Assembly (NCBI GenBank): GCA_041390125.1
Contig: JAWKQN010000004.1
Location: forward strand, 248,001-312,000
Source of the DNA: Gemmatimonadota bacterium
GTDB taxonomy: Bacteria; Gemmatimonadota; Gemmatimonadetes; Longimicrobiales; Gaopeijiaceae
Reading direction: 5' to 3'
DNA length: 64,000 nt
The notes under the pieces: model-generated
The model's input: only the letters and a program-made list of their open reading frames with translations
Databases searched by the model: none
Told to the model about the DNA's origin: nothing
Position numbers and translations under genes: made by a program
Shown here: positions 34,119 to 41,883 of the stretch, piece by piece
Position numbering within the stretch: position 1 is the stretch's first letter
Layout: the number at the start of each line of letters is the position of its first letter

Positions 34119-36506
34119 TCAGGTCTCGCTGGCCGCCGACAGGGCGTGCCGGCCCGACTCGTCCCCCTCCTCCGTGGCGCCGTAGCCCGGCAGGTAGGAG
34201 GTGTAGTAGCGGTAGACGCCGCCCGGCTGCACGTCGTTGAGGATCGCTCCCAGGATGCGCACGGGCAGACGCGCCAGCGGAGCCAGACGCGCGAGGGTGA
34301 GCTCCCGGTTGGTGGCCCCGGTGCGCAGGATCATGACCAGCGTTCCGGTCAGGGTCCCGAGCAGGAACGCATCGCTGCCGGCGCCCAGCGGCGAGCTGTC
34401 CACCAGGATCACGCCATACTGCGTGCGCAGGTCCGCGAACAGCTCACGCATCTCCAACGAGCCCAGCAGCTCGGGCGCGTGCGCCAGGCGCGAGCCGGAG
34501 CTGATCACGTCCAGCGACTCGTACTCGGTCTTCTGGATGATCTCCGACAGGGACGCGTTCCCGGCCAGGTAGTCCGTCAAGCCGGGCTTGCGCGACCGCC
34601 CCAGCAGTTGGTGCACGTCTCCACGACGGGTGTCGCCGTCGATGATGAGCGTCTTGCGACCCAGCTCGGCGAACGCCACACCCAGATTGGCGGTGATCAG
34701 GGACTTCCCGTCGCCGCTCCCGGGGCTGGTGATCGTCAGCAACAACGGCCCGGGGCCGGCGCTTCCGTACGCGTAGAGCAGGTTGAGGCGCAGCTCGCGG
34801 AAGGCCTCCACCACCTGGAGCGTGTTCTCTTCGCCCTTCTTGCCCGGCTCGCGCAGGATGGGGGGAACGGCACCCAGGATGCTCAGGCCCATCTCGGAGG
34901 TGACCTGCTCCGGATAGTGGACCCGTGGATCGATCCGGTCCAGGAGGATGGCGCCCAACAGGCCGACGCCCAGGCTGCCCAGGAGGATCACCATCACCAG
35001 GCTGAGGCGCTGGTCCGGGATCGGGGTGGCAATGGGGCTGGCGCGGCTCCACACCCGCACGTCGGGCACCGTGCTGGCTGCGGCCAGGCGGGCGGTCTCG
35101 TAGCGGTTGTTGATGTCCTGGAACAAGGCCTGGGCACTCGTCGCGTCCCGCGTCAGCCGGTCTTCCTGGAGCTGGCGCTCCGGGATGCTGCGCAGGCTGG
35201 CCGACGCCTGGTCGACATCCTGCTGCAGATGGCGCTCCTCCGCGGCCAGCCCCTCGAGCACCTGGCCGGCGAGGGTGGGGATGACCTGGTTCTCCAGGGT
35301 CGTGACGATGTTCTGCTTCTCCACCACGCGCGGATCCTCGGGCGTGTAGCGGTAGAGCAGGGTGCGCATGTCCGCCTTCGCGGTGGTCAGCTCCGACATC
35401 GCGCCCATGAGCGGCCGCGAGTTCTGCACGGCCGGCACGAACTCGAGCGCCTCGATATTCAGGGGCGTCGCGGCCATGGCGGCGCGGATGCGGCGGCGAT
35501 CCTGGTCGATCTGGTCGAGCCGCAGGCGCTTGGTGAAGAAGTCCTGCATCACCGGGCCCTGGGTCATCTGGAGCCCCGGGGCCACCACGGCCCGCTCGTT
35601 GGGCTCCGTGATGGTCTGGATCCGGAACTGCTCGAGCGACAGCTCCTTCTCCTGGAGCTCCTGGTAGACGCGGTCCCGCTGCTCGGCGAGCTGGCGCGTG
35701 AGATCGTCCGCCTTGGCACGCTTGAGCTCGGTGGCCATGCGCACGTGCTCTTCGGCCACCCCGTTGACGATCTGGGAGACCAGGCGGGGGTCGTTGCCCC
35801 TCAACGTCAGGTGGATGAACGAGGCAGGGCCCCGCACCTCCGGAGTCAGCCGTCCACCGAGCTCACGCGCCACCCCGACCGGGTCCCGGACGGTGAAGTC
35901 GATGATCCGGTTCGCGGTGAGCTGCCCCGGTCCGGGACGCCAATCCCAGCCCAGCGCCCGACCGATCGGCTGGTCCGTGCTGCCTTCCTCCAGGACCGCG
36001 CCGTCGTCCCGGGCGAGGGTGTAGCGCTCCCCGGCCGGATCCACGGACAGACGGAAGGTCCCCGTGAGGGGGCTCTCGGAGATGTTCAGCCCGGCCACGA
36101 CCGCCGAGTCGGCGGCAGTCGCCGGGAGGATGTACAGGCGCAGCCGCCGCACGACCGGCTCGACCACGGGCGGCGACGTCAACAGGTCCACCCAGGCGTA
36201 CTCCTGGAGGAGCTGTTGGGACTGGATGGGCCCGCGTCGCGGATCCGTCTCGGGCTCCACCCAGAGGCTGGCGGAGGCCGTGTACTCCGGCTGGATCCAC
36301 ATCCAGACCCCGACGGAGACCAGGGCACCGACGAGCAGCGTCACCGCCGGCAGCCACTTCTGGCGCATCACCGCCGATACGTAGCGCCGCCAGGAGACCC
36401 CTCCCTCCTCCTCCTGCCCGGCGTCGAAGACCGGCCCGGCAAGGCGGGGGTCGTGCGGCGCCGGATGGATGGGCCCGTGGGACCCGGCGGGTAGCAATTC
36501 GGACAT
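34119..36506 (-). CDS. Wzc-type polysaccharide co-polymerase with BY-kinase domain
   Basis: A 795-residue inner-membrane protein that controls polysaccharide chain length and export. It has a first membrane helix (~52-72), a Wzz-type periplasmic domain with long coiled coil (~200-480), a second helix (LSLVMVILLGSLGVGLLGAIL) and a cytoplasmic bacterial tyrosine kinase. The kinase has Walker A TSPGSGDGKSL, Walker A' TLIIDGDTRRG and Walker B GVILVDSSPLG. The tail carries a tyrosine cluster (YRYYTSYLPGYG), the usual autophosphorylation site. It shares a divergent region with the NtrC-type regulator. Confidence 0.94.
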   Translation of the reverse strand: MSELLPAGSHGPIHPAPHDPRLAGPVFDAGQEEEGGVSWRRYVSAVMRQKWLPAVTLLVGALVSVGVWMWIQPEYTASASLWVEPETDPRRGPIQSQQLLQEYAWVDLLTSPPVVEPVVRRLRLYILPATAADSAVVAGLNISESPLTGTFRLSVDPAGERYTLARDDGAVLEEGSTDQPIGRALGWDWRPGPGQLTANRIIDFTVRDPVGVARELGGRLTPEVRGPASFIHLTLRGNDPRLVSQIVNGVAEEHVRMATELKRAKADDLTRQLAEQRDRVYQELQEKELSLEQFRIQTITEPNERAVVAPGLQMTQGPVMQDFFTKRLRLDQIDQDRRRIRAAMAATPLNIEALEFVPAVQNSRPLMGAMSELTTAKADMRTLLYRYTPEDPRVVEKQNIVTTLENQVIPTLAGQVLEGLAAEERHLQQDVDQASASLRSIPERQLQEDRLTRDATSAQALFQDINNRYETARLAAASTVPDVRVWSRASPIATPIPDQRLSLVMVILLGSLGVGLLGAILLDRIDPRVHYPEQVTSEMGLSILGAVPPILREPGKKGEENTLQVVEAFRELRLNLLYAYGSAGPGPLLLTITSPGSGDGKSLITANLGVAFAELGRKTLIIDGDTRRGDVHQLLGRSRKPGLTDYLAGNASLSEIIQKTEYESLDVISSGSRLAHAPELLGSLEMRELFADLRTQYGVILVDSSPLGAGSDAFLLGTLTGTLVMILRTGATNRELTLARLAPLARLPVRILGAILNDVQPGGVYRYYTSYLPGYGATEEGDESGRHALSAASET

Positions 36507-36596
36507 GGCCTTTGCCAGCTGGAGTTTCTCGCTTGATGCGTACCCTCGTCGGGGGGTCCGGTGTTTCACCCGGCTCCGACCGACCCGTTCCGCTTC

Positions 36597-36612
36597 AGCA
36601 ATCTGGATACCG
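36597..36612 (-). promoter_or_regulatory. Weak sigma54 candidate for the tyrosine kinase gene
   Basis: On the minus strand CGGTAT-CCAGA-TTGCT has a perfect -12 block and the essential GG, but three differences in the -24 block. The start would lie about 80 bases before the ATG at 36506. Confidence 0.3.
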
Positions 36613-36722
36613 CGATCCGCGGGGGGTGCGCGGATCCCCTGGAACGGCGAAAGTATCGCCCCCGACCGGACGCCGGGGCGTGCCGGAGCATCCCGGGTTC
36701 CGTCCGTCGTGTTGCGGGGGCG

Positions 36723-36737
36723 CGGCACAGTTGTTGC
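36723..36737 (+). promoter_or_regulatory. Sigma54 promoter upstream of the NtrC-type activator
   Basis: CGGCAC-AGTTG-TTGC (then C) matches TGGCAC-N5-TTGC at 9 of 10 positions with exact spacing. The predicted start is near 36749, giving a leader of 95 or 175 bases depending on the start codon. It suggests that the activator promotes its own expression. Confidence 0.6.
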
Positions 36738-36923
36738 CAAATGCCACCACGGCTCCGAGGTCCGGCGCCGGATGCCCCCGATCCAGGGGTCGTTCCGGGT
36801 TCTGTCGGGACCTCTTTACCGTCGGCTCGGCAGAAGAGGATCATGGAAGATACAGCGACCCGGACGCGCGTGGGCCCCGGCCGACCCTCGCCGCGTCCCC
36901 TGGGGACTGCGGGATCGGGAGAA

Positions 36924-38396
36924 ATGGCGAACCAGCTCGTCGACGCGGAAGTCAAGAGCTCGATCAGCGTCCTGGTGGTCGACGACGAGCATACCCTCCG
37001 GGAAAGCTGCGCCGGCCTCCTCCGCGCCGAAGGCTACCAGGTGGAGATGTGTGGTCGGGGCGACGACGCGCAGGAGCTCCTGCGGCGGAGGCCCTTCGAC
37101 CTCGTGCTCCTCGACCTCTACATGTCCCAGGTGCCGGGCATGGAGATCCTGGGCTCCGCGCTCGAGGCCAATCCCGACTCCATCGTCATCGTCATGACCG
37201 GCAACCCGAGCGTGGAGTCCTCGATCGAGGCGCTGCGGGCGGGAGCCTGGGACTACATCCCCAAGCCGTTCTCGGCGACACACCTCCAGATCCTGATGGG
37301 GCGGGCCGCCCACGCGGTCACCGTGGCCCGGGAGAGCCGGGCGGGCCAGAGCGACCCGCTCAAGGCGGTCGGTCCGGAAGGGAAGATCACCCTGCTCGGC
37401 GTGTCGGCGGCCTTCCAGCGCGTCGTGGAGCTGGCGCGCAAGGTGGCCCGCACGGATGCATCGGTGTTCATCACCGGCGAGAGCGGATCCGGCAAAGAGG
37501 TCATCGCCCAGTTCATCCATCACAACAGCCGCCGCAGCAGCCGGGAGATGATTCCGCTGAACTGCGCCGCGCTTCCCGAGACGCTGCTCGAGTCCGAGAT
37601 GTTCGGGCACGTGGAGGGTGCGTTCACGGGTGCCGTGAAGGAGAAGATCGGCCTGCTGGAAGCCGCCAACGGGGGCACGCTCTTCCTGGACGAGCTCACG
37701 GAGATGCCGCTGCCCATCCAGGCCAAGCTGCTGCGCGTCATCCAGGACGGCGTCGTGCGCCGCCTCGGAAGCACCTCCACCGACGCGGTGGTCAACGTGC
37801 GCTTCCTGGCCGGCACCAACGAGGATCCGATGGGCGCGGTGGAGAAGGGCAAGCTGCGGCGGGATCTCTACTACCGCCTGCGCGTGGTGCCCATCCACAT
37901 CCCGCCGCTCCGGGAGCGTCCGGAGGACATCCCGGTGCTGGCGGAGCATTTCCTCAAGCAGTTCTGGAAGCAGCACCGGGGTGCCAACGAGGAAGCGCCA
38001 CGCCTCACGGACGAGGCCATCGACGCGCTGCTCGACTGCCCCTGGCGCGGGAACGTCCGTGAGCTGCGCAACGTGATGGAGCACTCGGTCGTGTTGCTCC
38101 AGCCGGGCGTGGACATCCAGGCCGACCAGATCCCGTTCATCGATCGCGCCGAAGGCGGCGAGGTCTCCACGGGCGGGAACCTGCTGCGCGAGGTCCCGCT
38201 CAACCAGGACTACCACACGGCGCGCGAGCAGGTGCTGGCCGAGTTCGAGAAGAGCTACCTCCAGCGCATCGTGCGGACGGCGCGCGGGAACATGTCCGAC
38301 GCCGCCCGGATCGCCGGGGTGGACCGGACCACGCTCTATCGGCTCATGCAGAAGCACGGGCTGGATCGGCACGACCTGCTCACCCGCGGCGACTGA
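36924..38396 (+). CDS. NtrC-family sigma54-dependent response regulator
   Basis: About 490 residues. The receiver is canonical (VLVVDDEHTL, phospho-Asp D64 in VLLDLYMS, MTGNPSVESS, and the lysine in YIPKPFS). The AAA+ domain has Walker A GESGSGKE, the GAFTGA loop that contacts sigma54, and a Walker B of LFLDELTEM. A Fis-type helix-turn-helix ends it (NMSDAARIAGVDRTTLYRLM). I chose ATG 36924, next to the receiver; ATG 36843 would add 27 Pro/Gly/Arg-rich residues. There is no cognate kinase next to it. Given nearby -24/-12 elements, EPS genes are its likely targets. It resembles the PrsR-type activators of exosortase-linked EPS clusters, though no exosortase is visible here. Confidence 0.95.
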   Translation: MANQLVDAEVKSSISVLVVDDEHTLRESCAGLLRAEGYQVEMCGRGDDAQELLRRRPFDLVLLDLYMSQVPGMEILGSALEANPDSIVIVMTGNPSVESSIEALRAGAWDYIPKPFSATHLQILMGRAAHAVTVARESRAGQSDPLKAVGPEGKITLLGVSAAFQRVVELARKVARTDASVFITGESGSGKEVIAQFIHHNSRRSSREMIPLNCAALPETLLESEMFGHVEGAFTGAVKEKIGLLEAANGGTLFLDELTEMPLPIQAKLLRVIQDGVVRRLGSTSTDAVVNVRFLAGTNEDPMGAVEKGKLRRDLYYRLRVVPIHIPPLRERPEDIPVLAEHFLKQFWKQHRGANEEAPRLTDEAIDALLDCPWRGNVRELRNVMEHSVVLLQPGVDIQADQIPFIDRAEGGEVSTGGNLLREVPLNQDYHTAREQVLAEFEKSYLQRIVRTARGNMSDAARIAGVDRTTLYRLMQKHGLDRHDLLTRGD

Positions 38397-38457
38397 CGCG
38401 CCAGGCTCCGTCGCCCCCCGCAGGGGGCTTGGATGGCGCAGGCGGGCGCGACCCTGG

Positions 38458-38486
38458 ACGGGCTCCGGCATCACGCCGGAGCCCGT
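38458..38486 (+). terminator. Hairpin terminator after the sigma54 activator
   Basis: A perfect 12-bp inverted repeat (ACGGGCTCCGGC at 38458-38469 with 38475-38486) and a 5-base loop, 60 bp after the stop codon. The following bases (TCATCG) are not a T tract. Confidence 0.65.
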
Positions 38487-38709
38487 TCATCGTCCGGACC
38501 CGTTCGTCGTCGGGAACGGTGTCCAGCGGCGCCCCGCCCGCGCGGGTCCCTTCCCCGTCCATGCGTGCGCGGATCCCTCCCGTGTCGTGCGGGAGCCACA
38601 CGGATCGGTGCACGAATGCACGGATCCCGCACCCGGGGGGGCGAGGGGAAACGTCTGGATATGGCTCAACCACGCCGTTATCGCGCGATCCGCTCCCTCC
38701 GCGCTCCCT

Positions 38710-38725
38710 CCGCACGGCGCTTGCA
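38710..38725 (+). promoter_or_regulatory. Weak sigma54 candidate upstream of sugar transferase copy 2
   Basis: CCGCAC-GGCGC-TTGCA has a perfect -12 block and GCAC, but the essential GG is CG. It lies 115 bases before the ATG at 38840. Confidence 0.3.
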
Positions 38726-38839
38726 CCAGCCCGACCCCTCGGAGGCCGTGACCGGATCGGTCCTCCGAAATCGCGTTGAGGTTACCGAGGGTCGAGACGA
38801 TTGGACCGAGTCGACCGCACACGAGAGGACGGATCGCCA

Positions 38840-39634
38840 ATGGATGTACTGGCCTCCCCCGCGCGCTCCCGGACCGGGGCCGAACGTGGCCCCTGGGCCC
38901 CGCAATCCCCGACGGAGTTGCGCCCCCTCTTCCCGCGGGCACGGGGGCCGGTCCGGCCCCTGGGGTCGGATCCCCAGCCCGCGACCCACGAGCGGGCCCG
39001 CCGGATCGTGAATGTGATCGCCGCCGGGCTCCTGCTGATCGTGGCGGCGCCCCTGATGCTGCTGATCGCCTTCCTGGTCAAGGTCACCTCGCCGGGTCCC
39101 GTCCTCTACCGTCAGCCCCGTGTAGGGCTCGACCAGCGCAACGGGATCGATCGACGGGGAGACAACCGCAGCGGGCACGATCGCCGGCGGCGGGATCGGG
39201 GGGGCAAGGTCTTCACGATCTTCAAGTTCCGCACGATGCGCGTCGAGCAGGATGCCCCGCAGGTCTGGGCCCAGGAAGACGACCCCAGGATCACCCCGCT
39301 CGGGCGGTTCCTGCGGCGCACGCGGCTGGACGAGCTGCCGCAGCTCTTCAACATCCTCAGGGGTGACATGAACCTCGTCGGTCCGCGGCCGGAGCAGCCC
39401 GACATCTTCCGACGCCTCCGCCAGGAGGTCTCGCAGTATCCCGCCCGGCAACGCGTTCTGCCCGGAATCACCGGTTGGGCACAGGTCAACCACAAGTACG
39501 ACGAGTGCATCGAGGACGTGGCCCGCAAGGTGGACCTGGACCTGGAGTACATCTCCGAACGCTCCGCCTGGAACGACTTCCGCATCATGGTCCGCACGAT
39601 CCCCGTGATGCTGTTCGGGAAGGGGTCGCGCTAG
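38840..39634 (+). CDS. Initiating sugar transferase for exopolysaccharide (copy 2)
   Basis: A 264-residue short sugar transferase closely related to the protein at 6049-6846. It has one membrane segment (~55-78), KVTSPGPVLY, a Arg/Asp-rich insert (DRRGDNRSGHDRRRRD), FTIFKFRTMR, RLDELPQLFNILRGDMNL, VGPRPEQPDI and GITGWAQVN. I chose ATG 38840, with GAGAGGA upstream; TTG 38801 is a longer option. Having two initiating enzymes suggests two repeat units or condition-dependent use. It is followed by a strong terminator. Confidence 0.93.
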   Translation: MDVLASPARSRTGAERGPWAPQSPTELRPLFPRARGPVRPLGSDPQPATHERARRIVNVIAAGLLLIVAAPLMLLIAFLVKVTSPGPVLYRQPRVGLDQRNGIDRRGDNRSGHDRRRRDRGGKVFTIFKFRTMRVEQDAPQVWAQEDDPRITPLGRFLRRTRLDELPQLFNILRGDMNLVGPRPEQPDIFRRLRQEVSQYPARQRVLPGITGWAQVNHKYDECIEDVARKVDLDLEYISERSAWNDFRIMVRTIPVMLFGKGSR

Positions 39635-40074
39635 CCGCTCCGGGGGCTCCCCGGTCCCGCCCCCGTCCGTCCGAAGGACCCGGTGCCCGATACGGGGCGC
39701 CGGGTCCTTCGGCGTTTCCGGGCGCTCGGGTGGCCGGGCCGCGGGACGTGGATGGGGATCCGGGAAGGGCTCGGGGGTGTCGGCTGTGCCCGCCGAGCCG
39801 CCGCCCGGGCCGTGCGCGCCCGCCCCCCTCGCCTGCCGCCCCCCCCCGCAGGCGCGGCCTGGGCGGGTCGGCGGCAGGGGCGTGATCCCAGGGGGCGGGG
39901 ACGGTCCGCAGACCGGACCCGGGAGAAGCGGGACGGGAGTCGGGTGGCGCTGCGGGGGTCACGGGAGGCCGTTCGGGGCCGGCTCGGGATACGGCCAGGA
40001 CCTGCGGAGCGGCGGAGGGCTACGGAGCTGCGCGGGGACCTGCACCAGTCCCACGACGTTCCGGGGATCGGCGG
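39635..40074. other. 440-bp gene-free region between convergent genes
   Basis: After the terminator at 39672-39711 there is only G/C-rich sequence, including a run of C near 39838-39847. Overlapping frames exist on both strands but look like codon-bias shadows. Confidence 0.5.
39672..39711 (+). terminator. Strong hairpin terminator after sugar transferase copy 2
   Basis: CGAAGGACCCGG (39672-39683) pairs perfectly with 39700-39711, and the inner TGCCC/GGGGCG bases extend the stem. The tail is GCGTTTCC. Confidence 0.75.
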
Positions 40075-41583
40075 TCAGGACCGGCGCACCAGGCGCAGCT
40101 TGCGGAGGAGCTCCAGGGTCTCCTCCTTCGGCACGAGCCGGGTCGTCGTGACGAGGACGCCGTAGAGCACGGCCACCACGGGCACTCCGATCGCCAGCCT
40201 CAGCGCCGGGCTCTCCAGCCCCCGGAGCGGCAGGTACAGCGCCAGCGAGGTGCCGGTGGCCAGCACCAGCGAGAGGGCCAGGGGACGCCAGGGAAAAGCG
40301 GACCAGAAGGGCACTTCGAGGCGGTGGGCGACGCGGGCCAGCCCCAGGAAGCGCGTCAGGGCGAAGCCCACCACATAGGCGGTGACCGCGCCCATCAGGA
40401 TCTGGTCCGGCGGGGTGAGGGCCATGATCCCGAGCGAGACCAGCAGCCCCAACACGTTGGTCACCAGCAGGAACCGTGTGTCTCCCACGGCGCGCAGGAT
40501 GCCGTGGTCGATCACCACCGTCAGCAGGGAGCGGATGAGGAAGATCCGGAAGACCGGCGTCGCCGCGACATAGCTCTCCTGGAAGAGCAGGGAGATGATG
40601 TCGCGGGCGAAGACCTCCGACCCCACCCAGATGGGCACGATGAAGACACAGAGACGGGCGAGCGAGCGCAGCCAGAGCCGGTGGAGTTCGGCCAGGTCAC
40701 CGCTCTGGTAGATGGTGCTGGCCCGGACCAGGAGCACCTCGGCGACGGAGGTGCTGAGCAACGCCGCCAGGGGGATCTGGACCACGCCCGCCGCGTAGAT
40801 GGCGAACTCCGCGGGGGTGGCCTGGGCGGACACGAAGTAGTGGTGTGCCTTCTGGAGCGCGATCTCGAACAGCACCGCCACGGCGTACGGCAGGGCGTAG
40901 GCGAGCTGGCGCTTCAGGTCGGCGCGGTTGACCCGCCCCCCCTCCTCCCGGCCCCGGTACCGCACGTAGACCATGAGCACGAGCGCGCGCAGCGCCGCGA
41001 GCGCGGCGAGCCCCATCAGGACCGACGAGACCGTGCGGAAGGTGGACGCGCACGCGGCTGCCACGCCGAACTTCAGCGCTTCGTTGCCCATGGCCACCGC
41101 GGCGGCCAGCACCGGCCGGCGGTCGATGATGGGCAGATAGAGCAGGGCGTCGCCGGGCAGGCCGAACATGAGGTAGGCCGCCGCGAACGGCAGGAGCGCG
41201 GCGAGCTGCGGTGCCCCCTCCGGGCCCGTCATGAACCGGGCGATGGGATCTGCGCCCGCCAGGATCGCCAGCCCCCCCACGAACCCCAGCGCCCAGAGCA
41301 GGACCAGGGCCTGCAACAGGAAATGGTGGCCCTGCCGGCGATTCCGGGGCAGGAAGTAGAACAGCGAGGCGTTCAGGCCCAGGTTGAGGATGGGCTGGGC
41401 CGTCTCGGCCACCAGCAGGGCCTGCTTGTAGAGCCCGAACTGCGTCTGCGAGAAAATCCGGACCAGGACGATCGGGATGAAGAACGCGAACAGGTACCCG
41501 GCCACCCGTGCGCCCGTGAGCAGGGTCGACTGGATCGCCAGCGACGGCTCTTTGCGCGAATCGGAGCGGTGGGGGGGGCTCAC
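40075..41583 (-). CDS. Wzx-like oligosaccharide flippase
   Basis: A 502-residue protein with 12-14 membrane helices in the polysaccharide transporter (MOP) style. The N-terminus reads SLAIQSTLLTGARVAGYLFAF, then VRIFSQTQFGLYKQALLV, typical of Wzx/RfbX proteins. It should flip lipid-linked repeat units for polymerisation. The GTG start at 41583 has a poor Shine-Dalgarno. A strong sigma54 promoter lies just upstream (41653-41667). No separate Wzy polymerase is obvious nearby; one of the other polytopic proteins may do that job. Confidence 0.9.
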   Translation of the reverse strand: MSPPHRSDSRKEPSLAIQSTLLTGARVAGYLFAFFIPIVLVRIFSQTQFGLYKQALLVAETAQPILNLGLNASLFYFLPRNRRQGHHFLLQALVLLWALGFVGGLAILAGADPIARFMTGPEGAPQLAALLPFAAAYLMFGLPGDALLYLPIIDRRPVLAAAVAMGNEALKFGVAAACASTFRTVSSVLMGLAALAALRALVLMVYVRYRGREEGGRVNRADLKRQLAYALPYAVAVLFEIALQKAHHYFVSAQATPAEFAIYAAGVVQIPLAALLSTSVAEVLLVRASTIYQSGDLAELHRLWLRSLARLCVFIVPIWVGSEVFARDIISLLFQESYVAATPVFRIFLIRSLLTVVIDHGILRAVGDTRFLLVTNVLGLLVSLGIMALTPPDQILMGAVTAYVVGFALTRFLGLARVAHRLEVPFWSAFPWRPLALSLVLATGTSLALYLPLRGLESPALRLAIGVPVVAVLYGVLVTTTRLVPKEETLELLRKLRLVRRS

Positions 41584-41883
41584 GGATCGGAGATTCGGAT
41601 GTCGTGGGGGCGGAACGCGGAGGCGGCGGCCTGCGGAGCGGGGAGGGTAGCGGCAATGGCCGTGCCCCTCCGGATGTCCCGTGACGACGGCGTTCTCCGG
41701 GGGCCAGTGTAGGCAGCGCGCGGCGTCCGCGCGACACCCGTCGTCCAGCCGCGGCGGGGACATCCCGGCCGCGGCGTCCGTCGCGGGCCCGCGGTACGAT
41801 CCTTGAATCGCGACGATCCTTTCCATGGGGGCCGGGTATTGGGCCCGCCACCACGACCTCCACTCAGCGGGAAGCGAGCGTCC
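41584..41883. other. 300-bp divergent region between the flippase and Oar-like genes
   Basis: It contains the sigma54 element for the flippase. On the plus strand TACGAT (41795-41800) is a possible -10 box without a good -35. TGTCCCGT at 41675-41682 recurs upstream of the 16224 promoter. Confidence 0.4.
41653..41667 (-). promoter_or_regulatory. Sigma54 promoter for the flippase gene
   Basis: On the minus strand GGGCAC-GGCCA-TTGC matches TGGCAC-N5-TTGC at 9 of 10 positions with exact spacing; the base after the -24 block is the preferred G. The start is expected near 41641, about 58 bases before the GTG at 41583. Confidence 0.65.

Larger units (their letters stand above)
36507..36923. promoter_or_regulatory. 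Divergent region between the tyrosine kinase and the sigma54 activator
   Basis: About 417 bp with no convincing gene apart from a possible 27-residue N-terminal extension of the activator from an ATG at 36843. It contains a good plus-strand sigma54 element (36723-36737) and a weak minus-strand one (36597-36612). Confidence 0.5.
38397..38839. other. 443-bp intergenic region between the activator and sugar transferase copy 2
   Basis: It has no convincing gene. It holds a terminator hairpin (38458-38486), a CTCCCG-N7-CGGGAG inverted repeat (38577-38595) that could be an activator site, and a weak sigma54 element (38710-38725). Confidence 0.45.

Noticed and set aside
39635..40074. Small genes in the region after sugar transferase copy 2
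   Set aside because: The open frames on both strands overlap the terminator or are low-complexity Pro/Arg/Gly; none has a ribosome site.
6049..41583. Exosortase/PEP-CTERM system within the EPS locus
   Set aside because: The NtrC-type activator resembles PrsR, but I found no exosortase-like catalytic Cys-Arg membrane protein, no PrsK-type kinase and no PEP-CTERM tail.
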